From assembly GCF_007845675.1 (NCBI RefSeq), contig NZ_VOBR01000002.1, forward strand, positions 1-64,000: a stretch of 64,000 nucleotides of DNA, in the 5' to 3' direction. The stretch is from Lentzea tibetensis (lineage in GTDB: Bacteria > Actinomycetota > Actinomycetes > Mycobacteriales > Pseudonocardiaceae). Each line of letters opens with the position of its first letter. The stretch's first letter is position 1. The position numbers and the translations under genes are program-made. A model generated the notes under the pieces. It did not search any database, was not told where the DNA came from, and saw nothing but the letters and a program-made list of their open reading frames with translations. This document shows positions 33,149 to 41,323 of the stretch, one piece after another.

Positions 33149-35710
33149 TCACACCGAGCCCGCAGTGGCGAGCAGGCCCGCCGGATACGGGATCTCGTCC
33201 ATGTACCAGGACCTGCGGAACTTCGAAACACCCTCCCAGGCAACGAGTGTGCTCGCCGAGAACGCCTGCCGCGCCCTCGCGAGTTCGGCGAGTCCCCGCC
33301 CGTTGTCCGAACCCGCCTCCCGCCACCGTTGCTCGTCGGGCTGGACGTGGAAGAAGTCCAGCACCGTGGCCGAGTAGTAGAAGAAGCACACCAGCTCACC
33401 GATCAGTTTCGTGGTGTCGTCCACTTCGTCCGGCACGGCTTCGGTGACCAGCCGACGCAGCGCACTCGAGTCGATCCGCACGTCCTTCACGCGATCGCAG
33501 AGCACGAGGAACCGGCCGACGTTCACGCCGTCCTGGATGCGCCGCGCGGCCACCGCGACCGCACGGGTCTTCCGCCGCACGTCGTCGGCCACGAGTCGTT
33601 GTGCGACAACGGACAGGCCGGTCGAATGCTCGTCCTGCCTGTCCAGCATCGTCCGCACCACTCGGATCAGGTCGCGCGGCAGGCCACCCGAGAGCGTGAA
33701 ACAGAGCTGCTTGAAGGGGATGGGCATCAGCACCCTGCGATCGATCGTCGTGATCGCCTCGGCGGTGGTGAGGTGCTCGAACCACACGATTTCGTCGAAC
33801 GTGCTGTCGAAGACGTCCCGGAACGGCAACCCCCGCCGTTCGAACGTGCTCATCGCCTCTTCGGAGACCGATACGAGGAAGTAGCAGCCCCGGATGCCGA
33901 ACACCCCCTTGATCTCGTTGAGGAACTGTTCCGCGGCGGTCTCGGACTTCATCTTGTCCAGCTCGTCGATTCCGACGATCACTCGCTTGCGGACCGTGCT
34001 CGCCTCCGCCAGGAAGGTCCGCAGGGAGTCCACGATCTCCGGCAGGTTCATCGGTTGCCGGGTCAGTCCCCGTGCACGGCTCAGCGCCCCCTCGATGCCG
34101 ACGGACAGCTTGGTCGTCCCGGTCAGGGTGGCTGTGAACGACTGCTGGTAGCGGATCTCCTCCAACCTCTCGGCGGCGCGCTCCTCCAACGTGCGCGGCG
34201 CCGCCACTGATCGGCGCAGAGAGTTGGTCAGCCCGAGGAACGACAAGATCACGCCGCCACCGGTCACGATCAGCAGCACGCCCCACAGCTGGGCAGAACT
34301 GACCTGTTGGAGCTCAGGAAAGGTGACCAGCGCCGCGCCGACGACTGTCGACAGCAGTCCCACCATCACGGCGACCACGCCCTGGCGGGACTGCCTGGCG
34401 ATCGTCAGCCGGTGCATGTGCCGGACAGGATCGTGCTCCGCCCCGAGGATCTCCTGGCACACCTTGGCGTACAGGTGCAGCAGGAACTCTCGCGCGGAGT
34501 ACTCCACCGGTGCGGCCACCATCGTCGACAACGTGTCGTCGCCGCGTTGCCCGGTGCAGTAGGACTCCATCAAGGTCGTCTTGCCCGAGCCCCTGGCCCC
34601 AGCCAGTCCGATGCTGCCACCGGGCATCCCGTTGAGCAGTGCGGCAACCTCTCTCGCCGCCGCGGTCGGCACGCGGTACAGCGCGTCGAACACCTGACTC
34701 ACACCCGGCGCGTCCCGAATGTCGATCTGGACGCCGTAGTCCTCGTTGTGCCGACTGAGATCGACCCGGAGGAACGGCATGATGTGCGACTCGGTCAGCT
34801 TCGTCGCGACCGCGCCGCGGCTGACGACGTGCGCCTCCTCGACGCGCTGGGCGGTCGGAATGCGCCCGCCGGTCGTCGCCGCAAGCGCCGCGACGACGAT
34901 CAAGCCCTCTCCACCGAAGACGGACAGCAGGTCGGGCTGAGCGATGTCGATCGCCAGGGCACCTGTTCCGTCCGCCAGCAGGAACAGCACCGGCGCGCAG
35001 AACAACACGACTTCGAGGGCGAACAGGCTGCCCCACCGGCCACGTCGCGCCGGACGTCTGAACGCGTCGACGATGAACGGCGCACCGAACAACACGCCCA
35101 TCAACAGACAGGTCGGCCCGAGCAGTCCGGCGCGGTCAAAACCTCCCAGCAGCCGCAGCGCGTCTTCGTTCATGACGCGGGTGATGGCGAAGAAGAAGAC
35201 CACGATGCTCAGACCTGTCAGCAATGCCGGATCCAGCTTGACGATCAGCCTCGGGATCCAGATGCGGTGCTTCGGGAAGATGCCCAGGAAATCCTTCGAC
35301 AGCAACACCGACAGGATCGCGGCACACATCAGCAGCATCGCGAAGAGCAGTCCGCCCTCATGAGGGCGGAATCCCGCGGAGCTGGGCACGCTCCTCCAGA
35401 ACCCGTAGGCGATGGCCATCAGCCCCAGGAGGGCCAGTGTGACCTGTGCTCGGGAGGAAGTCAGCCACCAACGCAGGAAGCGGCCAGGACGGTGCAGTCG
35501 CTCCAGCCGCTCCCACCGTTGCGCGGCCTCGTCGAACTCCGTCGCCCGGAATCCGAGCTCGTCCCACATGCGGCTCTGCTGCGACAGGCACCGCTCACGC
35601 AGTTCGTCCGCCGTGACCGCGGACGTCTCGCTGAGCCCACGCTTCACCTCGTCGCTGTCCACGGCTTGGTCGAGCAGTTCGGTGAAGAGAGCTTCGCGGC
35701 GCGTAGGCAC
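33149..35710 (-). CDS. KAP-type P-loop NTPase with transmembrane helices
   Basis: 853 residues. N-terminal soluble helical region, then about six membrane segments between 88 and 280. Walker A is GARGSGKTT (371-379, K377). Two more membrane helices follow at about 444-463 and 475-494. Walker B is VIVGIDELDKM (577-587). Membrane helices inserted between Walker A and B are the hallmark of KAP NTPases. These proteins tether signalling or defence complexes at membranes. The C-terminal 250 residues are AAA-like, with an arginine-rich sensor region (GGLPRDLIRVVR). GTG start at 35710, weak ribosome site. The gene stands alone, divergent from a glycosyltransferase. Confidence 0.8.
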   Translation of the reverse strand: MPTRREALFTELLDQAVDSDEVKRGLSETSAVTADELRERCLSQQSRMWDELGFRATEFDEAAQRWERLERLHRPGRFLRWWLTSSRAQVTLALLGLMAIAYGFWRSVPSSAGFRPHEGGLLFAMLLMCAAILSVLLSKDFLGIFPKHRIWIPRLIVKLDPALLTGLSIVVFFFAITRVMNEDALRLLGGFDRAGLLGPTCLLMGVLFGAPFIVDAFRRPARRGRWGSLFALEVVLFCAPVLFLLADGTGALAIDIAQPDLLSVFGGEGLIVVAALAATTGGRIPTAQRVEEAHVVSRGAVATKLTESHIMPFLRVDLSRHNEDYGVQIDIRDAPGVSQVFDALYRVPTAAAREVAALLNGMPGGSIGLAGARGSGKTTLMESYCTGQRGDDTLSTMVAAPVEYSAREFLLHLYAKVCQEILGAEHDPVRHMHRLTIARQSRQGVVAVMVGLLSTVVGAALVTFPELQQVSSAQLWGVLLIVTGGGVILSFLGLTNSLRRSVAAPRTLEERAAERLEEIRYQQSFTATLTGTTKLSVGIEGALSRARGLTRQPMNLPEIVDSLRTFLAEASTVRKRVIVGIDELDKMKSETAAEQFLNEIKGVFGIRGCYFLVSVSEEAMSTFERRGLPFRDVFDSTFDEIVWFEHLTTAEAITTIDRRVLMPIPFKQLCFTLSGGLPRDLIRVVRTMLDRQDEHSTGLSVVAQRLVADDVRRKTRAVAVAARRIQDGVNVGRFLVLCDRVKDVRIDSSALRRLVTEAVPDEVDDTTKLIGELVCFFYYSATVLDFFHVQPDEQRWREAGSDNGRGLAELARARQAFSASTLVAWEGVSKFRRSWYMDEIPYPAGLLATAGSV

Positions 35711-35871
35711 CGTTGGACATCGACGTCGGTGCAGAACGCGTTACGGTCATGGGGCGTGCGGAGACCGGCGTGGATCAGACGTGCTCGTCGACACGACGTG
35801 CCGCGGTGGGCATGCTGATCACGGGTAGTCCGGTCGTACGCGCTGTCAGCGTGGTGTGCGGGGAGTCTGAT

Positions 35872-37032
35872 GTGCGCGTAACTGTTGTCTCCGGGGGAGA
35901 TCCGGGCCATGTCGTGCCGGCGATCGCGTTGTGCCTGAGGTTCAAAGAGGCCGGTGACACGCCGACTCTGCTCACCGGCGACCGGTGGGTCGACGCGGCC
36001 GCGAGTGCCGGGATCACGGCGGCACGGGTGACCGATCTGGCGCTGAGTGACCTGAGGGATGAAGCGGATCTCGGTCGTGCGCTGCACGATCAGGCCGCGG
36101 TGCTGGCCTCGGCGCTCACCCCTCAGCTGACGGCTCTCGAGCCGGATCTGGTGGTGTGCGACGTCCTCGCGCTGGGCGCGAGCATGGCCGCGGAGCTGCT
36201 CGGTGTGCCGTGGGTGCAGCTGTCGCCTCATCCGCTCTACGAGCCGTCGAGAGGGCTGCCGCCGATCGGCAGCGGGCTCGCTGTCGGAGCCGGTGTGCGC
36301 GGCAGGCTGCGGGACGGGGTGTTGCGGGCGATGACGGCCAGGTCGATCCGCCAGGGCGATCGGCAACGTGCCGTCGTGCGACAGCGGATCGGCCTGAGCG
36401 CGCGGGGAGCGGGGCCGGTGGCACGGCTGATCGCGACGTTGCCCGCGCTGGAGGTGCCGCGCCCGGACTGGCCGGACAACGCTCACGTGGTCGGGCCGCT
36501 GCTGTGGGAGGCGAGCGCGCAGAAGATGAGCCCGCCACCGGGCGACGCTCCGCTGGTGATGGTCGCCCCGTCGACGGCGTGGACCGGGGCTGTCGGCATG
36601 GCCGAGATGACGCTGACCGCGTTGCGGGACATGGGAGTGCGGGCCGTGGTGTCGACGTTCGGACCGGCACCGGCCGGGCTGCCGGAGTGGGCGCGGTCGG
36701 GGCCGGGCAGGCAGGACGAGTTGCTGCTTCAGTCCTCGGTGCTGGTCTGCGGTGGCGGGCACGGCATGCTGGCCAAGGCGTTGCTGGCCGAGGTTCCCGT
36801 CGTGGTGGTGCCGGGGGCGGGCGACCAGTGGGAGATGGCGAACCGCGTTGCCCGGCAGGGTTGCGGGGTGATCGTGCGTCCATCCACTGTGGACGGTCTG
36901 CGGGATGCGGTGGCACGCGTGCTGGGCGACCCGCGTTTCGCCGCCGCGGCGGCGAGTGCGGCGGCGACCGCGGCCGATGTTCGCGACCCCGTTGAAGTGT
37001 GCCGCGCCGCACTCACCGCGGGCGTGACCTGA
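35872..37032 (+). CDS. GT1-family glycosyltransferase (MGT type)
   Basis: 386 residues, GT-B fold. The N-terminal acceptor domain opens VVSGGDPGHVVPAIALC. The C-terminal donor site has VCGGGHGMLAKALLAEVPVVVVPGAGDQWEMANRV, the GT1 signature used for nucleotide sugars. It resembles macrolide and antibiotic glycosyltransferases. The acceptor is unknown, and no deoxysugar genes are in the window. GTG 35872 is chosen for the GGGGAG 6 nt upstream and because the beta strand begins there. Upstream in-frame ATGs give a non-conserved tail. Confidence 0.85.
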   Translation: MRVTVVSGGDPGHVVPAIALCLRFKEAGDTPTLLTGDRWVDAAASAGITAARVTDLALSDLRDEADLGRALHDQAAVLASALTPQLTALEPDLVVCDVLALGASMAAELLGVPWVQLSPHPLYEPSRGLPPIGSGLAVGAGVRGRLRDGVLRAMTARSIRQGDRQRAVVRQRIGLSARGAGPVARLIATLPALEVPRPDWPDNAHVVGPLLWEASAQKMSPPPGDAPLVMVAPSTAWTGAVGMAEMTLTALRDMGVRAVVSTFGPAPAGLPEWARSGPGRQDELLLQSSVLVCGGGHGMLAKALLAEVPVVVVPGAGDQWEMANRVARQGCGVIVRPSTVDGLRDAVARVLGDPRFAAAAASAAATAADVRDPVEVCRAALTAGVT

Positions 37033-37354
37033 TGTGTCCGGCAGCTGTGATCAGGAACAGCGCCCCAGCGGACGGTGGCGTCCCATCCCGATGATGTGGG
37101 CCACCGCCCTGCCCGCCCGGTCGTCCACTCCTCGGCAGCCGAGCGCGTCTTCCCCCGCCGATGCGTCCCATCGCTGCGATGCACGGACATCCGCCAGGAC
37201 GATGGCCCGAACCCGTGCGGCTTGACGTCGCATTTTCCATCCCATATCGACAATCCACGCCGGAAGTCCGCGGATGGATCAACACCGGTGCGAACTGAGA
37301 CGCCTCACCAGCGTGTTGCGCGACACCTTGTGCGCTCGCCGCCGGCTCTGCTCG
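37033..37354. other. Gene-poor gap of about 320 bp
   Basis: Between convergent glycosyltransferase and GNAT genes. I see no convincing coding pattern, RNA gene or strong terminator hairpin here. Short open frames exist on both strands but have no recognisable products. Confidence 0.6.
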
Positions 37355-37921
37355 TCATGCCGGATCGACGACCCTGCTGACGATCCACGCGTGTTTGCCG
37401 ACCTGCCGGACCCGGTCGAACTCGAAGTCCTCGAACAGTTCGACGGTCGCGCTGTACAGGAAACGGCCCTGCGCCTCGCGGCCCGCGGTGACCTCGGGGA
37501 TGGCCTCGACGAGCCCGCCGCCGGCTCGGGCGATCTGGTCGATGGCGCCTCCGAGCGCCGTGCGTGCCACGCCATGGCCGCGGTGCTTCGTGTCGACGTA
37601 GAAGCAGGTGATCCGCCAGTCCGGGAGTGGCGGCGCGTCCTTCTCGTACTCGCGGCGGTGCTTGATGCGCGGCAGTTCCTCGGGACTCCCGTACTGGCAC
37701 CATCCCTGTGCGATGCCGCTCTCGTCCAGTACGAGTGCGGCGTGCGCGCGGTCCGTGCGGACCCGGTCCTCTTTGGCCGCGCGGTGGTCGACACCCGGCT
37801 GGCGGCACTCCGGGTGGAAGCCGATGCACCAGCAGCCGCCGAAGATCCCGTTGTTGCGCTCGACGAGCTCGGCGAACGCGGGCCACGTCGAGGAGTCCAG
37901 TGGCCGGGCGGTGTACGACAT
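37355..37921 (-). CDS. GNAT family N-acetyltransferase
   Basis: 188 residues. The acetyl-CoA-binding stretch is ITCFYVDTKHRGHGVARTALGGAIDQI (RGHGVA). The N-terminus has a Cys/His/Trp-rich segment GGCWCIGFHPEC, found in a subgroup of actinobacterial GNATs. The substrate is unknown. ATG 37921, 20 bp downstream of the alpha/beta hydrolase stop, so probably the second gene of a two-gene operon. Confidence 0.85.
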   Translation of the reverse strand: MSYTARPLDSSTWPAFAELVERNNGIFGGCWCIGFHPECRQPGVDHRAAKEDRVRTDRAHAALVLDESGIAQGWCQYGSPEELPRIKHRREYEKDAPPLPDWRITCFYVDTKHRGHGVARTALGGAIDQIARAGGGLVEAIPEVTAGREAQGRFLYSATVELFEDFEFDRVRQVGKHAWIVSRVVDPA

Positions 37922-37941
37922 CGTGAGTCCTTCGGGTGATG

Positions 37942-38628
37942 TCACGATTTGTCGGCCACCGAGGCGAGCAGCTCGGCGAGCTCCCGCGGCCGGGTGACCA
38001 TGGGCCAGTGGCCTGAGTCGATGTCGACCAGGTCGAGGTGCTCGGCCCTGGCCAGCTCCGGGATCTCGCCCGCGTCGATCCACTCCTTCGCCTGTGCGGG
38101 GCTGAACTCGGGACACACGAGCACGACCGGGACGGCGAACCGCCGTTCGTCGGTCAGGCGCACGACGCCGCCGGCCACCCCTTCCGGCACGGGGATGGCC
38201 GCGGCGGCGAAGCGTTGTTTGGCCTGCTCGTCCAGGTCGGCGGAGTCCGGTCCCTCGAACGGGCCCCAGCCGGGGAACGGCATGGCGCCGTCCACGATCT
38301 CGAAGAAGTCGGCGTAGGGCTTGCCGTCGGAGGTCGGGAAGCCGCCGATGAGGACGACCTTGGCGAGGCGGCCCGGTCGCGCGTCGGCGGCGAGCCACGC
38401 CAGGGTGCAGGCCGCGGAGTGCCCGACCACCACGGGTTCGCCGGCCGCGGAGTCCACCGCGGACAGCACCGCCGCCACCTGGTCGTCCAGCGTGGCGGAC
38501 GTGGCGCCGTCCCCCTGTCCCGGCAGGGTGACCGGCACGGCGCGGTGGCCGAGCTTCTCCAGCTCGGCCGCGACGTCGTCCCAGACCGATCCGTCCAGCC
38601 ACAGGCCGGCCACGAGCAGGATGTCCAC
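37942..38628 (-). CDS. Alpha/beta hydrolase
   Basis: 228 residues. The nucleophile elbow is VVGHSAACT (GHSAA), the oxyanion region is LVAGLWLDGSVWDDV, and the catalytic His is in DIDSGHWPMVTRP. It is of the esterase/RsbQ-like type found widely in actinobacteria; the substrate is unknown. GTG 38628 has GGAG 7 nt upstream. Followed by the GNAT gene 20 bp on. Confidence 0.87.
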   Translation of the reverse strand: MDILLVAGLWLDGSVWDDVAAELEKLGHRAVPVTLPGQGDGATSATLDDQVAAVLSAVDSAAGEPVVVGHSAACTLAWLAADARPGRLAKVVLIGGFPTSDGKPYADFFEIVDGAMPFPGWGPFEGPDSADLDEQAKQRFAAAAIPVPEGVAGGVVRLTDERRFAVPVVLVCPEFSPAQAKEWIDAGEIPELARAEHLDLVDIDSGHWPMVTRPRELAELLASVADKS

Positions 38629-38706
38629 GATCAGGCTCCGATCTCCAGTGCGGTCACGTCACCCTAGGACGGGTTCCGGACGATCCGCATCCGGATCAGA
38701 GGCCGA

Positions 38707-40077
38707 TCAGCACGTGATGGTGCCCCTGCGCAGCGCGTGGCCGCCGGTGTTGCTGTCGTCGGCCCAGTAGACGGGCTTGGCGCCGCCCACGCACTCGTCG
38801 GCACCGGCGGGGAAGAAGCCCTCGTTGTTGATGTTGGGCATGCCGCCGGGCCTGGTGTGCACCGCGGTGGTCGTGAACGTGCCGGAGGCGTTGATCTTCA
38901 TGGTGCGGTGCTGGCCGTCGCACGTGTCGTCGCAGACGACCCACAGACGGGAGGCCTGCGGTTCCCACTGCAGCTCCACGACCGCGCTCATGCCACTGCT
39001 GAAGGAAGCCACACGGGTGTGGGTGCCCGAGTCCTGCAACACGTAGCCGTGGACCACGCCGGTGCCCTCGACCCCGACGAAGAACACCCCGCCGCTGTGG
39101 GTGCCGTAGCGGCTCGGCGTGTAGGCCGCGCCCGTCGACGCGTCGATGAACCCGGCGCCGGTCAGGACCGAGTCGGGAACCCAGGTGATGCCTTCGAAGC
39201 CGAGGTTGGCACCCACCGGCGGCAGGTCGGAGGTCAGGTTCCACTCCTTGGCCGCGGTCAGCGCGGAACCCGTTCCGCCCACGTCGTACCGGAGCACCGA
39301 CGTGCGGCTCGAGCCGCTGCCGTTGCGTTCACTGGCGATGAACACGCCACCGGCCGCGACGGTCACGCCTTCGCTGTCCGGCGTGCCGGAGCCGCCGGGG
39401 AACCGCAGCGCCTTGCCGGACGACCATCCGGACGCGGTGTCCGGGGTCCACCCGCCCGAACCGTTGCGCACCAGGCGCCACAACTTCCCGGAGTTCTGGG
39501 CGGCCCACAGGACGTCGCCGTCCTGGTAGAGGCCGCTGACGTCCTGGTCGAAGACGTTCGAGCCGTCGGCGTTCGTCACCGATGCGCCGCCGGGCCAGGC
39601 CAGCGGCGCGGAGCCGCCGCACTGGTTCGGTGCGCCGAGCGTCAGCGCGGCCTTGCCGAACGCCCCGGTTCCGTCAGGGCAACGGGACCACGACGGGTCG
39701 GAGTGATCGCTCCAGCTGACGTCGTCGACCAGCGTGCTGCCGTCGCGCTGGTACAGGCGCGCCTTGTCCGCGGAGCCGAGGCCGAAGGCGTTGTGCACGT
39801 CGAACGCGCGGAACGCGCCGGCGGCCAGGGTGGTGCCGGAGGGGATCGCGTACTTCGAGCTGTTCTTGTCGTCCTTCAGAATCCAGCCCGAGACGTCGAC
39901 GGCGACGGCGCCCGTGTTGTGCAGCTCGATCGAGTCGTCGACAGCACCCGTGGTCACGACCTCGTTGATGCGGACCGCGCCGGCTGGAGCGGCGTGGGCC
40001 ACGCCGGTCGTCAGCAACCCGGCCACCAGCACCGATCCTGCGATGACGGAGAAGCGGGAGGTGCGTGGTTCGATCAC
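38707..40077 (-). CDS. Secreted lamin-tail-domain protein with beta-propeller-like C-terminus
   Basis: 456 residues. Signal peptide SVIAGSVLVAGLLTTGVAHA, with likely cleavage after AHA. The lamin tail domain spans about 35-145 (VRINEVVTTG, DDSIELHNTGAVAVDVSGWIL). The remainder resembles esterase-like phytase/SdiA-regulated propellers (GLYQDGDVLWAAQNSGKLWRL, NEGFFPAGADEC, YWADDSN). GTG 40077 with AGGAC 8 nt upstream. It is probably extracellular; the substrate is unproven. The four-Cys pattern (DDTCDGQ, DECVGG) suggests disulfides. Confidence 0.85.
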   Translation of the reverse strand: MIEPRTSRFSVIAGSVLVAGLLTTGVAHAAPAGAVRINEVVTTGAVDDSIELHNTGAVAVDVSGWILKDDKNSSKYAIPSGTTLAAGAFRAFDVHNAFGLGSADKARLYQRDGSTLVDDVSWSDHSDPSWSRCPDGTGAFGKAALTLGAPNQCGGSAPLAWPGGASVTNADGSNVFDQDVSGLYQDGDVLWAAQNSGKLWRLVRNGSGGWTPDTASGWSSGKALRFPGGSGTPDSEGVTVAAGGVFIASERNGSGSSRTSVLRYDVGGTGSALTAAKEWNLTSDLPPVGANLGFEGITWVPDSVLTGAGFIDASTGAAYTPSRYGTHSGGVFFVGVEGTGVVHGYVLQDSGTHTRVASFSSGMSAVVELQWEPQASRLWVVCDDTCDGQHRTMKINASGTFTTTAVHTRPGGMPNINNEGFFPAGADECVGGAKPVYWADDSNTGGHALRRGTITC

Positions 40078-40137
40078 GTCGGCCGTCCTAACGTCGTTGA
40101 CACACGGCGGCTTCAGGATTGCGGCGTGGTCTGAACG

Positions 40138-40389
40138 ATGGCCGAACTGCTCGTGATCACACCACCATCCTTCGGTGGAATCCGATCGGCTCGCGGCCCG
40201 AACGACCGCATCTGGGCCGCCGCGGCGGACGGTGTGCACTGCATCCACCCGGACGGCTCGTTGCTCGGCAGGATCGGTGTGCCCGAGGTGGTGCCGAACC
40301 TCTGCTTCGGCGGCCCGAAGCGCAACCGCCTGTTCATCACCGCGACGAGGTCGGTCTACACGTTGCTGTTCAACGTCAACGGTGCCTGA
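40138..40389 (+). pseudogene. C-terminal remnant of an SMP-30/gluconolactonase family gene
   Basis: 83 residues: RIWAAAADGVHCIHPDGSLL, IGVPEVVPNLCFGGPKRNRL and FITATRSVYTLLFNVNGA. These match the last blades of SMP-30/gluconolactonase propellers, which normally run about 290 residues. The first 28 residues (MAELLVITPPSFGGIRSARG) do not fit the family. It is a truncated copy, probably non-functional, or the 3' end of a deleted gene. Confidence 0.6.
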
Positions 40390-40399
40390 TCGGCCGTTG

Positions 40400-41173
40400 T
40401 CACGACGAGGCGCGCAGGTGCAGGCCACGGCCGCTGGGATGGGTGAGCACGAGGGCGTCGGCGGAGATGTCCTGGGTGACCGGGCCGTCGAGCACGGCGA
40501 GGACGGCGTTCTCCACCAGCTGTTGTTCCTGTGCGCACTGGACTTTCGTGGTCGTGATCTCGGAGAAGGTGATCGTGGTCCCGTCCTGGACGGCAGTGCC
40601 GGTGAGCCGGTTGCACCCGGTCGTCCCCTCCACCCGGTTGCCGTCGGCGAACACGAGGTGGGCCTCCGCGCCCGCCGGGACCGAGCTGACGGACTGGCCG
40701 TCGGCGAGGGAGTCGACCTGCCACCGGGTCGATCGCAGCGGCCGGTCCGGATCGGCCGTCCTGCGGTCGGTGAGGCGCAGTTCGGTGCCGTTCGTGCTCA
40801 GCAGCAGGTCGTCGCCCTCGAGCCGCCAGGCGGGGCCGGCACTGATGAACCGGGAGAACCACGCGTCCTGCTCCTGCAGCGGGGGATCGCATCCGATCCC
40901 GGTCGTGCTGAGGTCGGAGACGGTGAGCTTGCCGCTGTCGAGGCTGGCTCGGCCGCCGATGTGGTTGCAGCCGGCGTGGGCCTTCAGCTCGTCGTTCTCG
41001 AACGTCATCCGCAACCGGGTACCCGTGACCAACGGCCGAGGTTTGCCGTCTTCGGTGACCGAGGAGGACAGGAACGTCCGGCCCCAGGGTGCTCCGGCCT
41101 GTCCCGAACCGCCACCACAAGCCGCCGTCAACAGCACTCCGGCCACGAGCGCCGCACCGGTCAGGGTTCTCAT
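40400..41173 (-). CDS. Lipoprotein with two META domains (HslJ-like)
   Basis: 257 residues. Signal peptide with lipobox LTAAC followed by GGGSG. Two META-type repeats follow, the first with AHAGCNHIGGRASLDSGKL and the second with VEGTTGCNRLTGTAVQDG, each with conserved GCN and a later Cys. META/HslJ proteins are envelope lipoproteins linked to heat or antibiotic stress in enterobacteria. ATG 41173 is chosen because it begins the signal peptide. It is divergent from the copper oxidase gene. Confidence 0.88.
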   Translation of the reverse strand: MRTLTGAALVAGVLLTAACGGGSGQAGAPWGRTFLSSSVTEDGKPRPLVTGTRLRMTFENDELKAHAGCNHIGGRASLDSGKLTVSDLSTTGIGCDPPLQEQDAWFSRFISAGPAWRLEGDDLLLSTNGTELRLTDRRTADPDRPLRSTRWQVDSLADGQSVSSVPAGAEAHLVFADGNRVEGTTGCNRLTGTAVQDGTTITFSEITTTKVQCAQEQQLVENAVLAVLDGPVTQDISADALVLTHPSGRGLHLRASS

Positions 41174-41323
41174 GCCGAAAGGACGGGACCGAGTGCGGTC
41201 GAGGTTGCTCCGCCGCGTCACATGAACGTTCAACGCCGTCTCGAGGGATCGTCACCGCCGTTCTCGCCGTGGTACAACGGGTGTCCGACGCCGAGGACCA
41301 CGACGATTCCTCGAGGCGGCGGC

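Noticed and set aside
40175-41323. N-terminal extension giving a 1,005-residue copper oxidase
   Set aside because: The extra sequence is antisense to the META lipoprotein and overlaps the SMP-30 remnant. The GTG at 41324 has a ribosome site and begins the membrane segment.
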